Shown piece after piece: positions 50,939 through 61,600 of a stretch of DNA of 64,000 bases. The translations under genes were made by a program, and so were the position numbers. The stretch comes from Neodiprion pinetum. Taxonomy: Eukaryota; Arthropoda; Insecta; Hymenoptera; Diprionidae. Within the stretch, counting starts at the first letter, position 1, and each line of letters begins with the position of its first letter. The stretch covers positions 27,852,238 to 27,916,237 of the forward strand of contig NC_060236.1 in NCBI RefSeq assembly GCF_021155775.2, given 5' to 3'. The notes beneath the pieces are model-generated. The model did not search any database. It saw nothing but the letters and a program-made list of their open reading frames with translations, and was not told where the DNA came from.

Positions 50939-50971
50939 CTGTTTAGGTTATGTTAAGTTAGGTTAGATTCT
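50939..50971. promoter_or_regulatory. TTAGG-like run beside the TMEM186-like promoter
   Basis: GTTTAGGTTATGTTAAGTTA followed by GGTTAGATTC: degenerate telomere-type TTAGG words. It lies just upstream of the minus-strand start codon at 50804, in the same relation to its gene as the CCTAA runs at 25.62-25.71 kb are to RINT1. Confidence 0.4.
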
Positions 50972-51699
50972 TCTTTCTTTAGACGTAGACTGTAGATGTA
51001 TAGCATGTTCAGTCAACGATTCACAATGCTGTAAGGCTGGATAGGCTGGATACTTTTGGGCTGGATTTTCACGAGCGTGCGTAGAAACCACGTAGTTAGT
51101 TCAGTGGATCTCAATTACATTTTTATACTAAGAATTTAAAAATCTAGGATTCTTAATTGGAATTTGAAAAAATATATCAAATAAAGCAACAAGGTGAAGT
51201 AGCTGATGGCGCAATCCAACTTAAGTATTCTTCAAAATTGGTCAAATTCGACTAAAAAAATCCGAAGGGGTGTAATCTTCCTTTGTTTGCGATTTTCGGA
51301 GCCCGGAAACTTTTGCATCTAAATCGTTTTGCTGGACTTTTTTTTACACTAATTGGACCCTCAGGAATGACTGAATATACCTTCGGTCAACGTATTTTAT
51401 TCGGCTCGAAGTTGCTGGAAAATTTCAGTTGACGCCTGACGCCGCGTGCCATGGCAATTTTTCAAATATCCGACCGTGTTGTGCGCAACTCACATGAATC
51501 TTCCGACCGGTCGAAAATTGTTTCCCAGCCCAGCGCGATGTCAGTCGCTTCCGAGCAGCCGTAGTGAAACAACGCATTCCGCAAATCGAGAATTCAAATC
51601 GCCATGTACAGGCTTCGACTGTTCGAGACATGGTCAAGCGCCGATACCTTATGGTTAAAAAAAAGGTTGTTAGCGTTATCCGATCAGTGTATTCCCACG

Positions 51700-54600
51700 A
51701 AACTCATTGTGATTAATATCCGAACAGCAGCGTATGGCCCATAAAAGAACCGAGTTACTGAATTAAAAACAGCCTGTGACATCGAAGGTGAGTTTCGTAT
51801 CTCAAATTTTCATTATTTTGTGCAACTTCAGTCTTAAGCGATTTCGACCCTCGACTCTCTGCGTCGGCTGTCATTTGTTATTGTTTGCGCGGCTGATTTT
51901 CGGTAAGTGCGTAGTTGCATCGTTAGTAAGTTTGATTCAGTCCGTTTAGGCAGCTAGCTACAGCATAAAAAGTGCGAATGGGCTTGGAATCAAGTGTTAT
52001 TATTACGCTGCATAGTCACAAGCGCTTTGTGACAACAAAATGCCTTGATAATCTTCCGTTGTGGTTTTTTTTTACATCATTCTGGAAAAACAGGCCTTGC
52101 AGGACGTGACCTTCGTGTGAGTTGTGTCTTGAATTTGGATTCGCAGATCGCGTCTCTCACGTGAACATACGTTCGTGAAATCAAACTTTTATTGCGTTAC
52201 AGATTTTGGCGTCGTTTCTTATGTAACAAAAAACTGTAAGCGATTACGTCTGGTTCCGAATTTTTTGCTGGGGATCAATCGACAGAAGGATCCTGCGTTT
52301 CGTAATACTTTATTACCATTTAAAAAAAGTTAACGCACCACGGCGTTAATAATCGTTTCGAAATTTCGAGTGAATCTAAATCGTAAACTGTTACTGATTC
52401 CTCACACAGTTCTGTTCGTAAATTAGGAGTCACTTTTCGAATTTTCGATCGGGTAAAAAAGTTTGATATCTTAACCGAAAAAGGCGTAGAGAAATGTTCC
52501 AGGTCGTATTGGAAAGTAGAAAAAATCCGATTCATTATCGGTATTTACAAAATTCTCTACGACCTTTTTAGCACCTACTACCTAATGTTGAACATGTTGT
52601 TTTTACACGATTTTTATACTTTAATAAAGTCGCCCGTAACTTTTTGGGAAATAGCAAAAGGAATTTTTCCTCACAAGGATTTTCAAAGGGGTGAGACTCA
52701 GTTTTGATTCATTTATTTTTTCTACGATTGCGATTTTTTTCCTCAAAGTTATGCAACTTTTTGTACAGTAGTTCAGTTTTTGGAAAATCCATCATAAATC
52801 AAGAACTACGGGATTTAAAATTCAATATCAAGGATGAAAAAAGTTCTATTATATTTTATGTTAAATGGGTCAGAACTTTCTTTGAATTCTGTTTTTTACG
52901 ACAATTCCTGGCTGAAATTCCGTAAGTCGTCTTATCAATTCTATTGCTCAATAGCTACTCTTCATTAAATAAAAAGTTCGCAAGTTTCGATCATCATATT
53001 TTATTGATCAATAAACAATAATAACAATCAATAGACGATTGACTGAATTTCGACCAGGAATGTATATCAAAAAAATTTGAAAAAAACACTGAACTATTCA
53101 AAATAAAATAATACAACTTTTTTTCTCCCTTAAAATTTAATCTTAGACCTCACAGTTCTCGAATTATGATGGATTTTGCGGCAACTATACAAAAAGTTAC
53201 ATTAAAAAGAAAACCGAAATTGAAGCTGATTTTTGCCCGTTTGAAAGTCCTTCTCAGAAAAAATTCCTATGGCTATTTCCCAAAAAATTACGCGTGATTT
53301 TATGAAAGTATGAAAATCAAGAAAAAACAACATGTTTAACATCACCTAGTGATTGCTAAAATGGTAGTAAAGAATTTTGCACAAAATGATAATGAAGCTG
53401 ATTCTTTCTACTTCCAAACGCGATCTGGAACATTTCTCTGAGCTTTTTCTTGGCTGAGACATCTAACTTTTTGTCCCGATCGATAATTGGGAAAGTGATC
53501 CCGAACTTATGAACGGTATTGTACCTAATATGTTCTGGATAACTATAGTGAACTATGAATGCTGTTCAAATCGTTATTAAAGATACATTAAGTACTAACA
53601 AAATATCGTGTTATCTTACCTGATTGCAGAAAGAAGCTTCAACAACTTTGATTGACATTAGTGATTACTTAGATTGCAAGTCTCTGTCAATAAATTTTGG
53701 AAGACGTCACTCGGTAGCGGAACTGACGAATTTATTACAGAAAAACAACAGGTATAAAACAATCCCAATCATTTCTCACTTGTTTATGCATATAATCAAT
53801 AAGATTTTCAAAGCTTGGCATAAAAAATTAGCTACAAAATCAAGTATATGGTTGTTGACTTAAATCATATATTAACCAAAATGTTGTGGTTTTGTCCTTC
53901 ACCTGATTACAGAATTGAACTACTGCAAGAATGATCGAGGTTAACTAGTATCCGCATTAAGTGACCTCAGTAATATACCTATGTTGTAAAACAAAATACA
54001 GAAGCTGGACGGGTTGCGATTTTGTAAAAGATTAGAAAACAGGTACATATTTGAGATTATTCTTTTTTACACTTTTCGGCTATTTTCAGTCTGAGAAATT
54101 TGTCAGTTAGTCAAATTTGATTGGTTTTAATCCTTCATTATATTTACACTATTATACTACATTATTAACCACAAAATGGTAATTTTTCAACATCTTGTAT
54201 AATTATTTTGCAAAACAAATACTAATGAAATGTACTTATTTCCTACCTGTTTACAGGGGCACACTACATTCAAGCATTATTAACCACATTTAGCAGTGAT
54301 TCGAGTGGCCTCACCAAATCAGTCGATCTCTGACAACAAACTAAACATTAAATCAGCCACTATGCAGTGAATAAAACTGAAAGGTACATATTTGATATAA
54401 TTTTTAATTACCATGTCCCTTTTGATCGTAAATGATTTTAGCTGCTCACTAATTTTAGATATTTATTCAAAATCTGTGTATATTTTATTAGCCTTCTAGT
54501 ATTAATTTCTGCACTTCATTTATAAATACATGAGAAATCACTGAAATATCATGCAAATAACTTATTTCCACATAGATAGTCTGTAGTGACATCAAATCTG

Positions 54601-55597
54601 ATCCAAGTACATATTATTTTCTTATTTTAGTGTGAAAAGTGTATCACCACCATACAACCTGAGATGGTACGAGAGCTACTACATATACATGTAAAGTGTG
54701 GAGCAACCCGGAGGAGGTAAGAAAACTTATTTTAGTGATTGTATAATAATTCAATGTGGTACATTACCTAATTCTTGTCCTTGCGTAACATTCAGCGAAT
54801 GAATATGGAAGTAGACAACAGTAATAATTTACCTAAGAATTGAAATCCAGTTTGTTAAATTAATTTGAGCTTCCTTTTTTGTTTTTTCAGAGTTAAGCAG
54901 AGACATCCGAGTAACTTCTCCATTACTCAGCAACGTTGGTGAGTTTGCATGTGTTAGGTTACGGGTATTTCCCTGGGACTCCTTTATCATGTGGCGTGGC
55001 GGTAACAATTGTTACACAAATCTTCGATATTTTAGCTGCATGGATAGGCTCATTCATGATCGCAACGGTGCTTGACTTTAAGTTGAATAATTTTTTTTTT
55101 TTCGTTTGATCCAGCTGACTTACTTTACCATAGTCACTCAAAGTTAGAAATTTTACACGTTGCTGACAATGGAATGAGCATCGCGACAGTTTACCGTCAC
55201 TTACTTGACATTCACGAGAACAAATTGTGTTCAACTAGAGCTATAATAATCTACCTGTATTTGAATTTTCCAATGATGTCGTTTAAGTGGTCGATAAATC
55301 TGAGGTTAGACATATTCCAATGGTTGTTTAATCAATAAGATTTCAAAGTCTGATAGAATGTAACGTAATCAATCTGCTTGATATATCTTGAATCACTTTC
55401 AATTTTTGAATACCCAGCAACTATCCAACAACTACAGGCTTAGCTCGCTTAGAAAAATGCTGATTAGCATTTAGGATGTTTCTAATCTATCTTACAAAAG
55501 GTTGATGTACCGATAGTCAGCCGGCAATCACTAAAATAGTATCTTCGCTGACTATGGTACAAAAACATTTTACTCCCCACAGATAATCGACGAAAAA
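51700..55597 (+). ncRNA. Candidate multi-exon transcript, mostly non-coding
   Basis: A run of strong splice sites on the plus strand outlines exons: one ending 51787 (GAAG then GTGAGT), then 53630-53751, 53913-54042, 54257-54383, 54632-54716, 54891-54938 and one opening at 55583. The acceptors have good pyrimidine tracts or TACTAA-like branch sites. Only 53630-53751 plus the start of the next exon reads as protein, about 50 residues including a PKA-like RRHSVAEL and ending NNRIELLQE then TGA; later exons have stops in every frame I tried. It could be a long non-coding RNA, or the 3' part of a gene whose coding start I have missed. The 1.1-kb inverted repeat lies in its first intron. Confidence 0.35.
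52414..53514. repeat. Long inverted repeat (about 0.5-kb arms)
   Basis: The left arm, about 52414-52945, matches the reverse complement of about 53025-53514. Shared blocks from outside in include CGATCGGG, GAGAAATGTTCCAG, AACATGTTGTTTTT, TTTTTGGGAAATAGC, AATCCATCATAA and ATTCCTGG. The arms are diverged by roughly a fifth by eye, and the spacer is under 100 bp. No coding capacity is seen, so it is either a fold-back element or two inverted copies of one repeat. Transcription would give a long hairpin RNA. Confidence 0.75.
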
Positions 55598-56345
55598 GTA
55601 AGTCACCGTGGCCACGGCGCAAATGAGGAAGAATGATGTGTGTTAAAAAGAATGGAGAATCGTTCAGAGCGAATATAGGTAATTGGGTAGGTAGGTGGTC
55701 GTTTTGGGATCCGTCGCGGGATTTAATTTGGATGTTCGTGTGAATCTCTTGAATATTTCCGTTGGGTGGTTTTGTTGGGAATTAGGCGAGGGTAAGAAGG
55801 TCACGATGTACCGCGATGTTACTAACTTTTATAATCCACAGCGTCAAATGATCACAGTGATTTTCCTCCAGAATCACGTAAAAGACTCGGTGTAAGAGTC
55901 TCCGAACTATTGGTAAGCTTTTAAATTTTAACGAGATTCAATTTCGTATTTTTTTTCACTCTGCAATCGTTTTCCAGTCGTTATTCAGTTTAATTATTCA
56001 GTCATTATCGATCATTATTTAATTCAATTGATCTCTGTGATTGTTTGAATGGGCAAAATGCATCTCTGGACCATCTATCGCGTTCCGTGGTACGCTAGAT
56101 GGGGAGAGATGCTGAGCTCGAAGACGTCGCGTCGAAGAGGAACGCCGACCGTCACGCCACGCAATAATGCATGTCCTCCAACCTCCCTCCCGGACTTGAC
56201 TCGCATCTGAGAACAACAATCTGCATCGCAATGTGTCGAATTTGAAAAGACGCAGATGCCCATTGGATTTCTACAGAATTTTGTGACAAGTCCTAGATAT
56301 TTAAGGTTTTTTGACAGATTAATCGGTCGCGCTTTTTTACGCGTA

Positions 56346-56419
56346 GATTAATCACAGAATTCAAACGCGCCTTTTGCGCGATGATTAATCACGTGATTCA
56401 AACGCGTCTTTTGCGCGAT
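56346..56419 (+). repeat. 37-bp tandem duplication with CGCGCCTTTTGCGCG palindrome
   Basis: Two adjacent 37-bp units, both starting GATTAATCAC and ending TTTTGCGCGAT, each containing TTCAAACGCG. A partial unit precedes at about 56318, and a degenerate one follows, interrupted by the next element. Further single CGCCTTTTGCGCG words occur near 56670. Confidence 0.75.
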
Positions 56420-56429
56420 GATTGATAAT

Positions 56430-56526
56430 CAGGGTGGTGACAGACCGGGAAAACCGGGAATTTTTTGACGGGAAAAGTTGGGGAAAAGTTATAGAATTAT
56501 ATTTGAGCAAAATTGTCACCACTCTG
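56430..56526. mobile_element. Short CAGGG-ended inverted-repeat element (hAT-like MITE)
   Basis: The left end CAGGGTGGTGACA and right end TGTCACCACTCTG are inverted repeats bounding 97 bp. An ATAAT word flanks both sides and may be a target duplication. The interior has AAAACCGGGAA and GGGAAAAGTT. The CAGGG end suggests the hAT superfamily, but the duplication length is ambiguous. It appears to have inserted into a degenerate third unit of the preceding 37-bp repeat. Confidence 0.6.
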
Positions 56527-57100
56527 ATAATGCGAATTGATCGATCGTGCTTTTTGCTATCGATTTGGTAAACGGTATATGAAAAAGTTAAGTACTTCCG
56601 ATGTGTTAAGCCTTCAGCTTTTCAATCAATTCTCTTTTCAACAACTGAGTGTTCAAGTTTAAATTGACTGCGCCTTTTGCGCGTTGACTTGATACCCTTT
56701 GGTCCTAAGAGAAAGTGCGGCACTTGCAAGTGCTTGCAAGCCAACAGTCATTTCACGGGGTAAAAATCGCGGAGTGTATAGTGATAGTGAAGAACTTTGT
56801 AAGTATTTATAAAACATATATGAGGTGTACAAATATATTTTTTTTAGTGATTGTCTTATTTTTTGTTTCAGGGCGACGAACAATTTTTTTTTTTCTTTTC
56901 GTAAGCATACTGAGAAACATTGAGTCTTTACTCAAACAAAATATTTATTTCAATAATTCCAGGTAAAAGATTGATTTTGATTAAAAAATTTTGTAATTTT
57001 TTCTTCAATTGTAGAAATGATAGAGTAGAAGGCTGGTTTCACGAATGTTAACGTTGGGCTCGACATAGTTTTTGTCGATACACGCACTTTTGTCATTGTG

Positions 57101-57563
57101 CTAATCAAAACTTCTTTTAGCTAGTCTAACCTTTTGTCTGTTTCAGCTAATGAAACCTTTTATCTGTTTCAACTAACCAAACTTTTTAACTGCTTCAGTT
57201 AATCTTAAGTTTTGATTGTTTCAGCTAATCCAACCTTTTGTCTGTTTCAGCTAATCAAACCTTTTGTCTGTTTCAGCTAATCAAACATTTTCTCTGTTTC
57301 AGTTAATTATACGTTTTGACTATTTCAGCTAATCAAAACTTTTGTCTGTTTCAGTTAATCAAACCTTTTGTCTGTTTCAGCTAATTAAACCTCTTGTCTG
57401 TTTCAGCTAATCAAACATTTTGTCTGTTCCAGCTAACCAAACTTTTTACCTGTCTCAGATACTCATACCATTTGACTGTTTCACCCAAGCAACCCTTTTG
57501 TCTGTTTCAGCTAACGAAACTTTTTGACTGTTTCAGCTAATCAAAGTTTTCAACTGTTCCAGG
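57101..57563 (+). repeat. 26-bp tandem array resembling repeated 3' splice sites
   Basis: After a shorter leading unit, 57121-57562 divides into 17 units of 26 bp. The most common form is CTAATCAAACC followed by TTTTGTCTGTTTCAG. Most units contain a branch-point-like CTAAT or CTAAC, a pyrimidine-rich tract and a terminal CAG. Only units near 57459-57484 lose both ends. Spacing is constant at 26 bp except at the two edges. The plus strand is the only one with this reading. See findings. Confidence 0.9.
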
Positions 57564-58686
57564 CTCATCAAATCTTTTGTATTTCTAATGATACTTTTTT
57601 CTAACCAACATTTGAAGCGATTCTTGCTACGATTTCTGGAATTGTCAATAAAGCCTTGATAAATCCTGCTAAAACCAAATTGAGGTGTGTAAAATTGCTC
57701 ATCGGAGAAATATCTCGCCTCAGACTATGTTTTTTGCGGTCAAATATTTCCCCGATCATCAATTTTTTGTGGCACATGCTGATTCGAGTTTTGCAGAACG
57801 TATCAAGGGTCTGTTGACAATTATGAGGATTGTAGCCGAAATTGATTTCGATGTTGTTAACAAAAGTTACGTCAAAATTACTTCAGTTCGTATTTCCGAT
57901 CCATCCCAAGTATTCAAATATTTCCCACGTAACTTCTGGTACCAACATTACTTTAGGTGTTTTGAGTAATTTTGTGTAAACAATAAAAATTTTGCCGTGC
58001 ATTTTCTTCTCAATCATTCTTGCTGCAACACCATTTGTTAAAATATTCTCGAAGCGAGATGAAGCAGTGCTTGGAGATATAAGAAAATAATCTAATTCAT
58101 TCTTATTATTCTGGAACCGTAATACATGCAATGCATTGAAATGAATCAATTATTGATATATTTTCTACTATTGTCTATTGTTCATTGTTCAGAAGAAAGG
58201 CCCCAGACACACCGCAAAATTTTCAGTATTCCTATGCGGTAATAAAGTATGAAAAGGCATCTTAATCATGCACGATTGCACGATTCTGTAAGAATGAAAA
58301 TGAAGTAGATTATTTTTTGAACTCGAGAAACTGCTGTTCTATTCAATTTCCTTCTCACTTCTTCATTTTCTCAGTTTGTTCACACTTCCAAGTAACTATC
58401 CTAGATTTTTAAATAGACAAAAACGTAACTGAGAACCACTGATACGATACGTAGTTTGGACTTGCGGCATTTTGACGTTGCGTTGATACCATGGCGCTGC
58501 AGCGTCAATTTGACGCTCGTGAAAATCCAGCTTAAGCAAAATTGTTGATGATGAATTAAGCCGCGTGCGTACTTTAGCGTAGCGTGTAAAGTTCCACGTG
58601 AGTTCAAAGCAAAGATTATTTATATTTCAAAGTGATTGGTGGCAGTTACTTCACACGTTACATATTAAATTCCATTATTTAAAAAA

Positions 58687-61600
58687 ATGAATGGAAGCAG
58701 CCTCAAAGAATCGTAAGTTTTTCTTATCAAATACATTCGAGCAGGCAAGAAATTATAAATTCAGTAGTATTTGAGGTTATAAAAGTCTACCGCCAATAGT
58801 TTGAACAACTGAAAATTTCCTATTTTATATTGTAATTTTGTTTGCTTTCTGTCATTCTTACCAGTTTTGCACTCAGTGATTGTTAACATCACTTTGTCTA
58901 TTCCAATTAACTAAGAGGTTATGAAAATTTACACGTACAAAAGATCTGAAATACAAAATTGATCCTCTATCCATTCGATACATTACGAATGTAAATACTG
59001 TTTTTCCAGGTATGAGCTTGAAACACAGTATGGACCATTTTTTACTGGAGGAAACATTGAGGTTTGTACTTTTGAGTGATCATCAAGTATCATTTCTATC
59101 AATTACATTTCTTTCATTCATATTGAACAGAAGTATATTGCAATTGCATCCAGCACTAGCTGACGTCATAAACTCGTGCTCAGCAAAAGGATAGCAAAGC
59201 ATAACTATGTCTCATATTTTCCACAGTGGAGTTCGGATGGACAGTATTTTTTTTGCCAGAATGGTGGGACGGTGCACGTTCTGTCGCTAGCTACTGGACA
59301 TGTTGAAAGTATCTTAGGAGAAACTTCAACTGATCAAGATGAAGATACAGTAAACAGTTTTGCACTCGATCCCAGTGATGAGGATGTTATCACACATCAT
59401 AAAAGTGGACTCTTCAAATTATGGAATTGGAAAGGTAAAGCTTGTTGACATCTTTTTAAGCTTTCTATTCAGTTGATTCCTGGCTCTGAATATCCGGACT
59501 GAAAGATGATTATGTATCAGTTCAAACCCTTGAGAATAAATGTTCGACTATGTAAATTTTTTGACGAATCTGAGATTAATTCCAAGTTTATGGACATAGA
59601 AAGAATTAATAGCCAATTTCTCATCAAAGACGTATCAATTGATATTGTTACAGAATTTTGATACAGGCTTCTGTGAATTATATTCTACTGTCAGTTTATT
59701 AATATCTGATTTCTAATATTCCGTTACAGAGGTCAAACTCAAGAAAATGTGGAAGGCAATACATAATGGACCTGTCACCAAAGTTGCTTTTTCTCGCAAT
59801 AGCCAAACAATGGCAAGCGGTGGCAGCGATAGTAGCGTTAGATTATGGGACCTAGTACACCAAGCTTGCACGCACAATTTGAAGGGTGCTCAAGGAGTTG
59901 TGAGGCAAGTTACTTTGGTTGTAATATTCGTTTTACTGTCTTATTGTATTCATTATATCCGTCAGCAGGTTGGATCACTAGTTCAAGCTTATAATGTCTT
60001 GAAAAGACAGAATTTTCTTCTAACAACAGATTTTTAAGCTGTTAATTAACAGTGTAGATAAGTGTCATTATTACAGGCACAATAGGCAAATGACGTACTT
60101 ATTTATATCATTATGTCTTACATTCTTGCCAGAATAATTTGAAATCATAACTAAGTCTCTAAATTAGTTTCATTAAAAAGAGAAAACATTGTTATCCTAA
60201 AGTACACGCTTCTCTTTTAGTGTTTTGGCTTTTCATCCACGACCGGATAAAGAGTTAATATTTGCTGCTGGTGATGATACAAAAATATATGGATGGAATT
60301 CGATAACTGGTCAACAAAAAATTGTTCTCTCCGGACATTTCAGCAAGATCACCTCACTTTTGTTTCACGATGATGGGATTCATTTAGTCAGGTATTTGAT
60401 GCATGTGTTACAACAATTTATTACTGTCTAATAACAGTAGAATTATCTGCAAGAATTTTTTGCTTCTAACATATAATCATACGGGTAAATATAACAAATA
60501 TACTCCGTTTGAAATTCGTACAATCATGCATTCGATTCATCATATTTATGGTGTTTAAAATAGTTTTGTAAAATATTCCAAAAAAGTGTTTTATAAAATC
60601 GTTCCTTGCACTTAGTCATTGAATTTTTGTTTTCAACAAACTCTATTAATAGTATTGCCACAACCTATTAATGTCATAGTAAAGATTAGAGTTTTATCTG
60701 GCAAATTGACTTCTGTTTGTTATTTAATTTTTTTAACACTGATCAGAGATATTAATTGTGATCAATGTCCTTTCCTTACAGTTCTGGAAGAGACAAAGTA
60801 CTTATTCTGTGGGATATTTCCCAAGGAAGTATAGTACGCACTGTGCCAGTTTACGAAGGCGTTGAGGGTTCCTTCTTATTACCTACAAACAGTACAAAAC
60901 TCATAACTTCTTATCAGTCTGATGGGATTTATGTCGCAGCTGCAGGAGAAAAAGGTATCTACAATTTCTTCGTGTCGTATCCATGCCTATTAGGGTTGTC
61001 CTAAAAAAGGTCATTTTTGAATTTCAGCTGTCCCACCCCCTAAATCGGCTCCAAATAATTCAAAAATATTTCCCCAATTATTTGGAGCCGATTTGGGGGG
61101 TGAGACAGTTGAAATTCAAAAATAGCCTTTTTAAGGATCACCTTAATGCCTATTTAGAATTTATGTTTACACTGCGGCATTCAGAGGAAACTGGAAACTT
61201 TATCCTTTAATGACAAATTATTATGCGTTACAATTGATAGCAATGCTTACCAGCAATGCACAAATTAATGCAATGAGCGTTATATTCTTTTTCAATTCTC
61301 TTCTATAATTACTTTCTTTTCCTACTTGGAACAACGGCAAGTCGAGTTTCAACAGTTGTTAGTTTATTCAAAGAGAACTGTTTTGCATCTCAATAAGTAA
61401 CGGCGTTGTAATATACAATAAGATTCGAATGAAAGTAGTTTGATGGGCTTTATGACAAATAAGACCTTCTTATTTGGTAATTGATCTCCTGAAAACAACT
61501 ATATGATGAAATAAATATTACTATAAACTAATATGGACCTTGACGTTTATGTGAAGCTAAATTAACTCAACCTATTCTCAAAAATACCAATTACTTGGCA

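Larger units (their letters stand above)
55598..58686. other. Repeat-rich region upstream of TBL3
   Basis: It contains a 37-bp tandem duplication (56346-56419), a short CAGGG-ended element (56430-56526), the 26-bp array (57101-57563) and AT-rich unique DNA. An open frame at 57685-57969 shows no domain. The TBL3 promoter must lie near 58.4-58.68 kb. Confidence 0.5.

Noticed and set aside
57101..57563. CRISPR-like array
   Set aside because: Units are contiguous with no unique spacers, and the window is a eukaryotic nuclear genome.
57685..57969. 94-codon open frame downstream of the 26-bp array
   Set aside because: No domain, no splice continuity with TBL3, and an opposite-strand frame overlaps it.
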